64,000 bases of DNA, taken from Hemerocallis citrina. Its lineage: Eukaryota; Streptophyta; Magnoliopsida; Asparagales; Asphodelaceae. The notes beneath the pieces are model-generated. The model did no database searches, was not told the DNA's origin, and saw only the letters and a list, made by a program, of their open reading frames with translations. Numbering within the stretch: the stretch's first letter is position 1; each line of letters starts with the position of its first letter. The stretch is from positions 35,199,994 to 35,263,993 of the forward strand of contig CM030359.1 of NCBI GenBank assembly GCA_017893485.1, written 5' to 3'. Of the stretch, positions 1 to 10,620 are shown piece by piece. Both the position numbers and the translations under genes were made by a program.

Positions 1-1320
1 ACCCGCAGACGAACTAGAAGAAGTCTCGTTCGAGACTAGAAACAAGTCAAAATGGTTCGGCGTGAGCTGCTCACTTGCGCCCGATCTAATGTCTGGCCAA
101 ATCGATTACATTCACCACAACGTCGACCTCTTTGCATGGAAGCCCACCGACATGCTCGGGATCTCCGAAGACCTGATCATGCACAGACTAAGTGTGATCC
201 CTGGCTCGAAGCCGATCGTCCAGAAGTGATGTAAGTTCACCCCAGAGAGGCAGCAGGCTGTGAAAGCGGAGGTGGACAAGCTCTTGTCTGCTCGGTTCAT
301 CCAGAAGGTCAGCTACCCTGAGTGGCTGACGAACGTCATGATGGCGAGAAAGGCGAACGGGAGCTGGAGGATCTGCATAGACTTTACGCACCTCAATAAG
401 GCGTGTCCCAAAGATCTGTTCCCTCTCCCCAGCATCGATGCTCTGATTGACGCAACATCGGGTTACGAGCTCATGTCCTTCATGGATGCCTTCTTAGGCT
501 ACAATCAGATCCGAATGTTCCCCCCTGACATAGTCAAGACGTCCTTCGTCACCGACCAGGGTCTTTCCTGCTACTCGGTTATGCCCTCCGGACTGAAGAA
601 CGCCGGTGCTACCTATCAGAGGCTCATCAATCGAGTCTTCACGGACCAGATTGGTCGCAACATGGAGGTGTACATCGATGACATGCTCGTAAAAAGCCAA
701 CGGGGACAGGACCACGTCGCTGACCTGGAAGAAGACTTTGGCGTCCTTCGAACCCACAATATGAGGCTCAATCCGGCCAAGTGTGCGTTCGGCCTCTCCT
801 CGGGAAAATTCCTCGGGTTCATCGTCAGCCAGCGCGGCATCGAGGCGAACCCTGAGAAGATCCAGGCCATAATCGACATGGCCCCTCCAAGAAACATCAA
901 AGAAGTCCAGCGGCTCACGGGAAGACTGGCGGCCATCGGCTGCTTCCTCTCCAAGTCTGGAGAAAAGTCACTCTCGTTCTTCAAAGCTCTGCGCGGGACC
1001 GGAGGCTTCGAATGGGGCACTCAGCAGCAGAAGGCGTTCGCCCAATTAAAAAAGTACCTCTCCAATCCTCCGCTCCTCAGCAAACCCGAGCCTGGCGAGC
1101 CTCTCTGGCTTTATCTCTCATCCTCGAAAAATATGCTCAGTGCTGTTCTCGTTCGAGAGGAAGACGGAGTCCAAAATTCGTTGTATTATGTGAGCAAGGT
1201 TCTGCTCTCGGCCGAGACCAGATACGCAAAAATGGAGAAGGTGGCATATGCCTTGGTTATGGCCGCGTGCAAGTCCGTCCTTATTTCCAAGCGCATTTAA
1301 TCCAAGTCCTCATGGACTAG
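1..1320 (+). pseudogene. RT and RNase H1 of Tat pol, copy 1 (broken)
   Basis: Reverse transcriptase copies element RNA into DNA, and RNase H degrades the RNA strand. Visible landmarks are the pre-RT segment with LFAWK (about 130-150), WRICIDF (about 365), MDAFLGYNQI (about 480), and the catalytic box YIDDML (about 672). The connection and RNase H1 domains follow to about 1270 (VLVREEDG, SKVLLSAETRYAKMEK). Defects are TGA at 227-229, a frameshift near 1265-1275 where the frame moves to the one used downstream, and TAG at 1318-1320. Homology covers the whole segment, so the lineage call is firm, and the coding capacity is lost. Confidence 0.85.
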
Positions 1321-2003
1321 CCTCTGAAGGTCGTCCTTCACAAGCCCGAGAGCTCCGGCCGCCTGGTCAAGTGGTCGATCGAGCTCAGTCAATATGACAT
1401 TAGCTATCAACCAAGGACACCAATCAAGGGACAGGTCCTCGCTGAGTGCATCACGGAATGCACCATCTCCGGGCAACCCAAAAGTGGGGAGGCCGACCAG
1501 ACGTTGGAAGTTTACGTCGACGGCTCTTCCTGCAAAGCGGGGAGTGGCGTGGGCATCATTTTGCGAGGACCTGAAAACTTCCTTCTCCAATATTCCCTCC
1601 GCCTCAACTTTCCAGCCTCTAACAAAGAGGCCGAATATGAAGCCATGATCGCGGGGCTCACCCTAGCACACCAGGCAGGCGCCAGGCAGATCAGGGTCTT
1701 CAGCGACTCTCAGCTTGTGGTCAATCAGATCACCGAATAGTACGAGGCCCGTGACGATCGGATGATCCGGTATTTGGCCATGGTCAAGCGGCTTTTAACA
1801 TCCTTTGACGAGTCTGTAGTCTTAAGGATCCCAAGAGAGCAGAATGCCCAGGCCGATGCCCTGTCAAAATTAGCCTCCTCATCCTTCGAAGGTCTCGACC
1901 GCACCGTCCTGATTGAACTACTCCTAAAGCCGAGCATCGACCTCCCCAAGATCCTCTGTATAGACGACGGGGCTCAGCCTGACGATTGGACCACTCCCAT
2001 CTG
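1321..2003 (+). pseudogene. Archaeal-type RNase H (aRNH) domain of Tat pol, copy 1
   Basis: A linker (about 1321-1500) leads into a second RNase H. It begins with the first catalytic Asp in VYVDGSS (about 1510) and continues through NKEAEYEA (about 1622) and FSDSQLVVNQ (about 1700). The presence of this extra RNase H is characteristic of Tat elements. A TAG at 1738-1740 interrupts the domain, but the same frame continues with EQNAQADALSKLA (about 1840). This places the nonsense mutation inside an otherwise collinear domain. A TGA at about 2002 follows. Confidence 0.8.
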
Positions 2004-2561
2004 AAAGTTTCTAATCAAAGGAGAGCTCCCCAAAGACTAAGCCGAGGCAAGGCAGATCAGGGTCGACTTGGAGAGGTTCGCCATGATCAGCGAAACCCTC
2101 TTCAAATGCTCTTACACCACGACGGACGGAAGACCCTACCTCCGCTGCTTAACCCCTGACGAGTTGCCGAGCGTTCTCTGGGCCCATTGAACGACGAAGA
2201 GGATCCCCATGGGAGAGTCGCCATTCAATTTGACTTACGGCATGGAGGCAGTAATTCCCCTCGAGATCGGGCTCCCTTCGCCCTGAATCATGGCCTTTGA
2301 TGAAGAAAGCAACTCGGCGCAACTACGTGCCAATCTGGACCTCATAGACGAGGTCAGGGAAAAATCCGCCATCAGGAGGAACACATACCAGCAGAGGATC
2401 GAGAGGTTTTACAACAAAAGGGTGCGTCCCACCGACATCAAGCTAGGGGACCTCATCCTCCGAAAGCTGGCGGTATCTAACCCCAGCCAAAAGAGGAAGC
2501 TGACTCCAAACTGGGAAGGCCCATACAAAGTTTCTGAAGTTGTACGTCTCGGCACATACCA
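2004..2561 (+). pseudogene. Integrase remnant with internal deletion, Tat pol copy 1
   Basis: Sequence just upstream of the integrase zinc finger (LRCLTPDE, about 2140-2163) jumps directly to the C-terminal part (LPSVLWAH, about 2166). The HHCC finger and most of the catalytic DDE core are therefore missing. The remaining C-terminal domain reads through YQQRIERFYNKRV and NWEGPYKV (about 2390-2530). Stops occur at about 2188 and 2284. The deletion join lies in a short GACGAG word that could belong to either side. Confidence 0.75.
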
Positions 2562-2572
2562 CAGCCATTTTT

Positions 2573-3360
2573 TCAGTAGCTCCTCACCCATTTTGTCAAT
2601 AGCCACCGAGCCGAGAAAACATGTGCATCCTTGCTATCCCTCAGCCAGAGGAAAGGTGAAAGCTTGAGAGATTATGTTCGACGCTTTACCACCGAAGCTC
2701 GGTCTATTGCCTTCCTCGACCAATCAGTAGCCTCTGCAGCATTCCGACACAACGTCAACCATGTCGATCTGAAGGCATCCCTCACTAAGAAGCCTCTGCA
2801 AGACTTCTCGGAACTCCTGCTGAGAAGCGAGAAGTATATTCGGGTTGAGGAGGCCTTGCATCCGCATGATCAGAAGGAGCCCCCGTCCGGAAATAAAGGG
2901 AAGGGTGCGGATGAAGAGGGTTCCAAGAAGCTCCAGAGAAATAACAACGCTCAGCAACCCACCCTCCACCTCACTTTGAAAAGTTCACTCCCCTCAATGC
3001 CAACATCTCGGCTATCCTTATGGAAGTAGACAAGGAAGGACTGCTACAACCTCCCTGAAGATGAATAACCCTAGTAAGAGACGGAACAGAGATAAGTGGT
3101 GTCGCTTTAATAGGGACCATGGCCACGACACGGACGATTGTTGGGCCCTTAAGGAGAAGATTGAAGCCCTCATTCAGCATGGGCAATTTGCTAAGTTAGT
3201 CAGGAAGGACAGGGCCGATCATCCTCCACCCCGAGAAGCTAACAAGAGAATCGAAAGGCCCGCCGAGTCCCAAGACACCGAACCTGGGGCTATCCTCCAT
3301 CTTATTCATGGAGGTCCAATGGGGAGAGATTCAAATTCCTCCCGAAAGGCCTTCATGTAA
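2573..3360 (+). pseudogene. Tat gag fragment
   Basis: Gag is the structural particle protein. The N-terminal half is missing. Homology begins with LLTHFVNSH (about 2580) and continues with SLRDYVRRFTTEARSI (about 2665) in the retrotransposon-gag domain. A zinc-knuckle-like motif CRFNRDHGHDTDDC occurs at about 3102-3145, followed by WALKEKIEALIQ. Plant Tat gags normally read C-x-FH at this point, so the N may be a substitution. A stop and frame change near 3029-3061 separate the gag domain from the knuckle. Confidence 0.8.
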
Positions 3361-3855
3361 GAAGTTAACTCGATACAGATTTTCCCACCTTCCAAGAGCC
3401 TTGGGACTCCGGTGACATCTCTGACAGGGATCTAGAAGGCGTCCGAAAGCCCCATTGCGATGCCCTCGTCATCAGTCTCAGTATGGTCAATCACGAAGTG
3501 CACCGGATTCTGATCGACAATGGTAGTTCTGTTAATATCCTCTTTCTAGAAGCATTCGAGGGTCTCAAGCTCTCCCGAGATCGCCTAAAACCTGCCGGAT
3601 ACACTCTCCATGGGTTCTCGGGAGTGCCGGTAATAATCGAAGGAGTAGTCACTCTTGATGTGACCGTTGGGAAAGCTCCAACAACCGAACAAAGCAGATG
3701 GATTTCACGGTCTTCGATGTGAAAGCTGCTTACAATGCTATCCTCAGCCAACCGGGCCTAGCTGCACTTCATGTCATACCTTCATCCTTTCATATGAAGA
3801 TGAAATTCCCAACCACGGCAGGGGAAGGAGAAGTTAAGGGAAGCCAAAAGACTGC
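3361..3855 (+). pseudogene. Tat aspartic protease region
   Basis: The retroviral-type protease core is visible as LIDNGSSVNIL at about 3510-3543. It is followed by a flap-like segment (about 3600-3660) and then, in another frame, FDVKAAYNAILSQP (about 3712-3750). The protease processes the Gag-Pol polyprotein. In this lineage the active-site triad is often D-x-G-S, as here. Frameshifts at about 3690 and stops around 3722 and 3849 show decay. Confidence 0.75.
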
Positions 3856-4404
3856 TTGGAAATGCTATATGACTTGATGGGAGGTCTGGTCCTTTCCCTC
3901 GAAGCGTTAGAACTCCCCCAAGGGAGCAGCCAAGCCATCTCGGAGCCGATGGATGAACTGGAAAAAATCCCCTTTTCTAAGGAGGACCCGACAAAGACAT
4001 TCAAAGTTAGCAAAACCCTCCCTCATCGGGCCAAAGAGCAGGTTATTGAGTGCATCAGAGGAAACCAAGACCTATTCGCCTGGATAGCTGCCAACATGCC
4101 CGGTGTCTCAGAGGAGTTGATCATGCACCGTCTCGGTGTTAACCAAGAAGTCAAGTCGGTCCCGCAAAAACGTCGCAAGTTCGCCTCCGACCGACAACAA
4201 GCTATCAAGGAAGAGATGGATAAATGCCTATTCGCCCGTTTCATCCAAGAAGTCAGCTACCCTGAGTGTCTGGCAAATGTGGTGATGGTAAAGAAGGCCA
4301 GTGGCAAATGGAGAATATGCATCGACTTCACAAACATGAATAAAGCATGCCCAAAAGATATTTCCCCTTCCCAGCATCAATTCCCTAATCGACGCCACAT
4401 CCGG
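3856..4404 (+). pseudogene. Tat RT, N-terminal part, upstream of the TRIM insertion
   Basis: This is the first part of the reverse transcriptase domain. It carries the pre-RT segment FAWIAANMPGVSEELIMHRL (about 4077) and the start of the fingers/palm region with WRICIDF (about 4310). The reading frame is open from 3856 until the foreign DNA that begins at 4405. There is a small frame disturbance near 4365-4385. The TSD of the insertion (TCCGG) occupies 4400-4404. Confidence 0.8.
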
Positions 4405-4913
4405 TGTAACACCCCTGCCTCGGGCTCGGATAATTAATATAATTTAGAAGACAAATTATTTATAGTATGGTACAATTGCCTACCACAGGCTGCCTCTCAA
4501 AAGGTGGTTAACCGAATTGACGACTCTTGATCATAGGCAATAGTATTTATTAATATAATATTCTTTGTAATCTCCCGATGTGGGACAATTTCACTTACCT
4601 TCTCCCGTAGCACAACACCTCCCGTATTTGCCACGTCATCGGAGAGAGAGAGAACAACAGACTCCTTTTTTCCACTATCTCCTCACAATACCCGGGTGGG
4701 ACCTGCCCCATGAAATGCCACGTCATCGAGGGTGACATCACAGACAAGGAGTAGCAACAGCATGTTCATGCTGTGTATAATTCACTGGTGCCCCCCCCCC
4801 ATTTTCCAATATTTCCATATAAACCCTCCTATAGGAATCCCTATAGGCAACACATCTCCATATATATGTATATCTATATATATTATACTCTTTGAGAATT
4901 ACGGGATGTTACA
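4405..4913 (-). repeat. TRIM-like LTR (left; 3' LTR in element orientation)
   Basis: 509 bp, starting TGTAACACCCC and ending GGATGTTACA. It closely matches 5185-5697, including a shared C-tract (about 4790-4800) and a TA-rich stretch before the end. Small differences between the two LTRs imply some age. Confidence 0.9.
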
Positions 4914-5170
4914 CCCCCCCTCATCCTTAAGAAATCAGCGTCCTCGCTGAGCACTGGGCATGCACAATTTAGTGCAGGATCTCCTTTTTAGCCGATGTGG
5001 AGCATCTGTGAGCGTCACTCTCGTCTTTGGAATTCTGGAGACCAATCCCACTCCACAGATCATTCTGTGGATCTCTGTCCATCGTCCCGGAATTCTGGGG
5101 ATTGTCTCACTCCACCGATCATTCTGGATTCCATAACTCACTGCTGTCCCACACTCGGTGTCGAAAGTCG

Positions 5171-5182
5171 GCTCTGATACCA
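5171..5182 (-). other. Primer binding site, initiator Met tRNA type
   Basis: On the minus strand this reads TGGTATCAGAGC, complementary to the 3' end of plant initiator methionine tRNA. It lies two bases from the LTR boundary at 5185. This fixes the element orientation as minus. Confidence 0.9.
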
Positions 5183-5184
5183 TT

Positions 5185-5697
5185 TGTAACACCCCTGCCA
5201 CGGCCTCAGATAATTTATACAATTTAGAAGACAAATTATTTATAGTCTAGTACAATTTCCCACCACAGGCTGCCTCTCAAAAGGTGGTTAACTGAATTGG
5301 TGATTCTTGATCATAGGAAATAATATTTATTAATATAATATTCTTTGTAATCTCCCGATGTGGGACAATTTCACTTACCTTCTCCCGCAGCACAACACCT
5401 CCCATATTTGCCACGTCATCGGAGAGAGAGAGAGAACATCAGACTCCTTTTTTCCGCTGTCTCCTCACAATACTCGGGTGGTACCCGCCCCATGAACTGC
5501 CACGTCATCGAGGGTGACGTCACACACGGGGAGCAGCAACAGCATGTTCATGCTGTGTATAATTCACTGGTGCCCCCCCCCCCCATTTTCTAATATTTCC
5601 ATATAAACCCTCTTATAGGAATCCCTATAGGTAATACATCTCCATATATATGTATATCTATATATATTATACTCTTTGAAAATTACGGGATGTTACA
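5185..5697 (-). repeat. TRIM-like LTR (right; 5' LTR in element orientation)
   Basis: 513 bp and near-identical to 4405-4913. It is followed directly by the target duplication TCCGG, after which the interrupted RT coding sequence resumes. Confidence 0.9.
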
Positions 5698-6306
5698 TCC
5701 GGTCACGAACTCTTAAGTTCCATGGATGCTTTCTCAGGGTACAATCAGATCAAAATGTTTCCCCCTTACATGCTGAAGACCTCTTTTATCACAGATCAAG
5801 GCCTTTATTGTTATCGAGTCATGCCATTCAGACAGAAGAATGTCGGAGCCACTTATTAACATCTTGTCAACAAGATCTTCGAGTGTCAGATCGGCAGGAA
5901 TATGGAAGTCTATGTGGATGACATGTTGGTGAAAAGCATCCGCCAAAGAGAAAATGCGAGCGACCTCCAGGAAGCCTTCCCTGTCCTACAAAAGTATAAT
6001 ATGAGGCTTAACCCATCTAAATGTGCCTTCAGGGTGTCATCTGGCAAATTCCTGGGGTTTATGGTCAGCCATAGGAGAATCGAGGTCAATCCAGAGCCAT
6101 ACTGGACATGACTCCCCCTTCCAACATTAAGAAAGTTCAAAGGCTTACAGGGCGACTCGCCGCCATTGGACGCTTCCTTTCAAAGTCAGTGGAGAAGTGC
6201 CTCCTATTCTTCAAGGCCTTCAGAGGGGAGAAGAGTTTTGAGTGGGGAAAGTCACAGCAGGTAGCCTTTGAGCAGATCAAGGCCTATCTGGTCAACCCAC
6301 CACTCC
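5698..6306 (+). pseudogene. Tat RT, C-terminal part, between TRIM and hAT insertions
   Basis: RT homology resumes after the TRIM at the matching position of copy 1. Landmarks are SSMDAFSGYNQI (about 5717), the catalytic YVDDML (about 5910) and SSGKFLGFMV (about 6037). Then follow RLTGRLAAIGRFL (about 6137) and WGKSQQVAFEQI (about 6245). The internal stop at about 5857 and the frameshift near 6095-6108 inactivate it. The segment ends in NPPLL, where a second insertion starts. Confidence 0.8.
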
Positions 6307-7598
6307 TAGGGGTGGGCTCGGTACGGTACCATACTTTTGATATTGTACCATTACCATACCAAACTAGTTCGGTTTGAAAATATGCAAACCGTTACCAACC
6401 AAAAAGTTCGGTATACCGAAACTTCGGTATACCGACTACTTCGGTTGGTACGGTTCGGTATTGGTGTTATACCAAATATGACAAATATTAAAAAGTCTCC
6501 CCAAAGATAACCATAAAGTAAGCAGCATGACAAACTTATATCCACATGTGAATATACACTTGTTTGTTGATTGTTTTTTCAAATTTATCAATTGTAAAGA
6601 GAAAGTTAATAATGGCTATCTTACTAGTGGTTGGAAACTCTTTAGATGGAAGCATAGGTCTCATTCACCAGTATGGGTGAATACATTCCAGGTTTAGTGA
6701 TACTCATTATTTGAGAATCAGGAAAATCCTTGTTTCATCGAATACCCTACTGTAAGAATTCCCATGGTTGCATTGTTGTTCTCACATACATGTCTGCTAA
6801 ACACTAAATGCTGCCACTCAAGTATCAGTTTGTAACGTTAAGTGATTTACCCGTTCTTAGTTTGTTAGTCAATATGCTTGATGAGGTTTTCCATGAGAAC
6901 CAATATGCTCCTGTAAGAATCTAAACTTCTGTATTAACTTATGATGATACACTATATAGTCTATACACTCAATATCCCAACTGAAAGATTAACTAATGAA
7001 AACATACCTAAATTAATAATCAATTTCATTTGAACATTCTTCAGCAAGTTCAATGTGAGGTCTTCAGATGATGAAGTTGTAGTCAACTAACTTGCATATG
7101 CAATAGATTATTTACTGTAAGTCGGCTATGAAGCCTAATATTGAAAAGCTTACATAGGTGAAGTATTTGTAAGTACCTTGGATTTTGATATATATATCAT
7201 GTAATTTGAATTTTTCTCAACATGCAGTTTCTTTCTGCTTCACTACACAATTAGCCTAATGCTGATGCTTTGTATCTTTTGTCATCATGACATCAGGGGC
7301 AGATGCACTCATGTGTTAAGGTGGGCAATAACATTTGGAAATATGTCCCATATCGTACTATTATGTATAGTTAATTTTAATTAGATACTTTAATTTGTGT
7401 GATCACTATGAGTTTATTCGGTACGGTACGGTAAAATATCGACTGAACTATATTCATACCGAAACCGAACCAAATTTTAGAACTTGGTACGGTTGTACCG
7501 TACCATACTTTTGGTAACCGAATTTTTCGGTACCGAATCGATTGGTTCGGTTGGAAAACCGGTTGGTTGGCTCATTTCGGTATGATCAGCCACCCCTA
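6307..7598. mobile_element. Non-autonomous hAT-like DNA element
   Basis: 1292 bp with no coding capacity. It has an 8-bp target duplication ACCACTCC (6299-6306 and 7599-7606). The terminal inverted repeat begins TAGGGGTGG at both ends (5' TAGGGGTGGGCTC; reverse complement of 3' TAGGGGTGGCTGA). An 8-bp duplication with a TAGGG-type terminus is the hAT pattern. Subterminal regions are dense in GGTACGGTACC, CCGAACC and similar words (6318-6460 and 7415-7560), as expected for transposase-binding repeats. The middle (about 6500-7400) is AT-rich with nothing recognisable. Confidence 0.85.
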
Positions 7599-8580
7599 AC
7601 CACTCCTGAGCAAACCCGAACCGGGGGATACGCTATATATCTACCTGGCCACGTCAGACCAAACCCTCAGTGTCGTCCTGGTAAGAGAGGAGGATAGGGC
7701 CAAAAGCCGATCAACTATGTAAGTAAATTCCTCCATGATGCAGAACTCTGTTATTCAAAGATGGAGAAGATGGCTTACACTCTAATCATGGTCGCCCGCA
7801 AGCTCCGCCCCTATTTTTCAGGAACATTCTGTGGTGGTACTCACTGACAAACCCCTCAAACATGTCCTACACAAACCAGAGAACTCGAGGTGACTTGTGA
7901 AATGGTCCATCGAATTGGGCTAGTTTGATATTAGTTATCGGCCGGGACAGCTATCAAAACCCAGGCTTTAGCTGAATTCATTGTGGATAGCACTATTCTT
8001 GCCCCGCCCGAGGAAGGTGAAAACCCTTTGTTCTGCAGTGCCTACATCGTTGGATCCTCATGCGTCAGGGGGAGCGGGGCCGAAGTTATCTTGTCAGGTC
8101 CAAATGTGTTCACCCTCTAGTATTCACTTCGCCTCAATTTTCAAGCCTCCAACAACGAAGCAGAGTACGAAGCTTTAATCGCGAGCCTTTTCCTAGCAGG
8201 CAAGTCTAGGGCACGGTGAGTCAAAGTTTTTAGTGACTCCCAATTGGTAGTGAACCAAGTCCAATGAGAATACGATGCCAGGGATGACCGTATGATTAAG
8301 TATCTAGCCCACGTCAAGGGGCTGCTAGCCATTTTCCAAGAAACAGAAGTCACCCACATTCCCTGAGAAGAGAATGGACAGGTAGATGCCCTATCAAAGT
8401 TGGCTTCCTCCTCCCTTGAAGGACTCGACCACATTGTTTTGATTGAAGTCCTACTCAGGCCTAGCATTGAAGAAGAAAGCCCAGAGTTCATGGTGATCCC
8501 TCCTCCGGTACCTAAAAATGATTGGATGAAACCGCTATTTGAATTCCTCGACAAAGGAACCCTCCCCCCAGACCCTAGAG
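7599..8580 (+). pseudogene. RNase H1 and aRNH of Tat copy 2 (broken)
   Basis: RNase H1 homology resumes with LLSKPEPGDTLYIYL (about 7603) and VLVREED (about 7675), then shifts frame near 7700 and 7760. The tether segment KPLKHVLHKPEN (about 7850) and KWSIELG follow, ending in stops. The aRNH region (about 8040-8400) is recognisable only across several frames (NNEAEYEA-like segment at about 8150, FSDSQLVVNQV at about 8228). It continues as LASSSLEGLD (about 8400) in one frame to 8613. This is more decayed than copy 1. Confidence 0.7.
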
Positions 8581-9784
8581 AAGCTAGAAAGATACAGGTA
8601 AGGGCGGAGTGGTAAACACTCATTGAGGGAATCATGTACAAATGCTCTTATACTCCGGTGGACGGTAGGCCCTATTTGCGGTGCCTCTCTCCTGAAGAGG
8701 CTCAGTATGCCCTAAAAGAAGTCCACGAAGGCATTGGAGGCGCTCATATGGTAGCCAGATCCCTTGCATGCAAGATTCTAAACCATGGTTATTTTTGGCC
8801 TACCCTCCTTAGAGTATTGGAGATGAAAAAGCTGCCCAGCAGTACGTCCACCAATGCGCTTCTTGTCAGAGGTTCTCATCTATCAGACGGACACCCCAGG
8901 CCGAACTTAGTTTCATGTCCAACCCAATCCCCTTTGCCATGTGGGGGATGGACCTGCTCAGACCGTTCCCTCCTGTAACTGGTCAAAGAACTTTCCTTGT
9001 GGTAGCCATCGACTACTTCTCCAAGTGGATCGAGGCAGAACCACCAGCAACCATCACGGAGAATAAGGTCCAACAGTTCTTCTGTAAGAACATCGTCTGT
9101 CAGTTCGGCATCTCCCAGGTTCTAGTAACAGACAACAGAACTCAGTTGACGGCTAAGGCATTTTGCAAGTTCTGCGCCGACCTAGGTATCCAGTAGTGAT
9201 TCTCTTCCATTTCCCACCCTCAGTCCAACGACCAAGCAGAGAATGCCAACAGACAGATCCTCGATGGCCTGAAGAAAAGACTTGACGAATCCTTTAAGGG
9301 ATTGTGGGTTTAAGAACTTCCAAGTGTCCTATGGTTATACAAGACCACAAAGAGGACCCCGACAGGAGAATCCCTGTTCAACCTTACTTATGGCTCCGTC
9401 CCCGTTGAGGTTGGAGTACCCTCCCCCCACCTGTTATCTTTTAGTGAAGAAAAGAACTCAACCGATCTTAGAGGCAACCTCGATCTCATCGAGGAAGTCC
9501 GCGAAAAAGCCACCTTTCGAAGATATATTTATCAGCAAAGAGTTGAGAATTTCTACAACAAGAAAGTTCGACCTGCAAATCTGAAAGAGGGAGACCTAGT
9601 CCTCTACAAACTAGAAATCTTTGATCCTTGAAAAAAAGCCAAGCTTGCTCGCAACTGGGATGGGCCGTACAGGATCTCCAAAGTGGTCCGCCCAGGTGTG
9701 CACCGACTTGAAGATCCGGGGGGAAAGAAGATATCGAAGACCTGGAATGCTAAGCACATGATGAAGTACCAAGATGGTGCTTAA
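8581..9784 (+). pseudogene. Integrase of Tat copy 2 (broken)
   Basis: The integrase inserts element DNA into the host. The HHCC finger region includes VHEGIGGAHMVARSLACKIL (about 8720), then the Cys pair of the finger (about 8850). Core landmarks are WGMDLLRPFP with the first catalytic Asp (about 8943) and LVTDNRTQ with the second (about 9120). The C-terminal part reads YQQRVENFYNKKVRP (about 9530) and NWDGPYRISKVV (about 9655), and the protein ends at TAA 9782-9784. TAG at about 9194, the frameshift near 9285 and TGA at about 9629 break it. Confidence 0.8.
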
Positions 9785-10061
9785 CACCCTACTTACCCTA
9801 GTAGAGCTAATTTCCCTATTTTCAATAAGGCCGAAACTTCTGGTACGACCAAAGTATGTAATAAAGGCTCGCATCATTGAAGCAGCCACTTAGTTTTTCT
9901 TTCAATAAAACTTAGTTTATTTTTCTCGCAAAGATCATTTCATTTTCCTCAAACATGTTCACTCAAGTCTCGGCCAGACTCAACTACAACAAGCTAGTTC
10001 GGAGTTCAGCACCTCTCTAAGGGCTGCTTTCACAACTGGCTAACACTCAAACAACAAGTAT
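9785..10061 (+). other. Tat 3' untranslated spacer
   Basis: Non-coding sequence between the end of pol and the tandem array. No further feature was recognised. Confidence 0.5.
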
Positions 10062-10620
10062 GGAGTCCAACACTTGGTTCGATGCTGCTTTAGTCACTTG
10101 CAAACATGCAGGTGCAGAGCAGCTCACCATTCGGAACTGCTCCTACAATTCGTTGAAACTCCCAAAACAAGTTTGGAGTCCAACACTTGGTTCGACGCCG
10201 CTTTAGCCAATTGCGAACAAGAAGGCGCAGAGCAGCTCACCATTCGGAACTGCTCCTACAACTCGCTGAAACCCCCAAAACAACAATTTGGAGTCCAACA
10301 CTTGGTTCGACGCCACTTTAGCCACTTGCGAACAAGCAGGTGTGGAGTAGCTCACCATTCGGAACTGCTCCTATAACTCGTTGAAATCCCCAAAACAATA
10401 AGTTTTGAGTCCGACACTTGGTTCGATGCCGCTTTAGCCACTTGTGAACAAGCAAGTGCGGAGTAGCTCACCATTTGGAACTGCTCCTGCAAATCGTTGA
10501 CCCCCTCAACAACAAGTTCGGAGCCCAACACTTGGTTCAACGCTGCTTTAATCACTTGCAAACAAGCAAGTGCGAAGCAGCTCACCTTTCGGAATTGCTC
10601 CTACAACTTGTTGAACCGCA
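10062..10620 (+). repeat. Five-unit tandem array, ~114 bp, Tat 3' region
   Basis: Units start at about 10062, 10175, 10290, 10406 and 10520 (spacing 113-116 bp). Each begins with a GGAGTCCAACACTTGGTTC-like segment and contains CACCATTCGGAACTGCTCC. Tandem arrays between pol and the 3' LTR are a known property of Tat elements and a described source of satellite DNA. Short open frames through the array are by-products of the repeat. Confidence 0.9.

Larger units (their letters stand above)
1..2561 (+). mobile_element. Ty3/Gypsy Tat-lineage element, 3' pol fragment (copy 1)
   Basis: The fragment runs from the RT N-terminus to the integrase C-terminus and is cut off by the left window edge. The order RT, RNase H, second archaeal-type RNase H, integrase is diagnostic of the plant Tat clade. 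It ends abruptly near 2561, where pol sequence passes directly into gag sequence of a second related element with no LTR between them. That points to a rearrangement junction rather than a normal element end. Several nonsense codons and one frameshift show that it is inactive. Confidence 0.85.
4405..5697 (-). mobile_element. TRIM-like miniature LTR retrotransposon
   Basis: The element is 1293 bp with two LTRs (4405-4913 and 5185-5697) around only 271 bp of internal DNA, and it has no coding capacity. The termini are TGTAACACCCC and GGGATGTTACA. The 5-bp target duplication TCCGG is perfect (4400-4404, 5698-5702). The primer site reads on the minus strand next to the right-hand LTR. The purine-rich tract is opposite, next to the left LTR (4914-4930, C-rich on plus). 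Orientation is therefore minus. It needs enzymes from another element to move. Its LTRs are longer than those of classical TRIMs. Confidence 0.9.

Noticed and set aside
260..1300. Intact RT-RNase H gene
   Set aside because: The frame is open for 346 codons but begins inside pol. It is preceded by an in-frame TGA and ends at a frameshift within RNase H.
10062..10620. CRISPR-like array
   Set aside because: Units are contiguous tandem repeats without unique spacers, in a plant retrotransposon. The same applies to all other arrays of the window.
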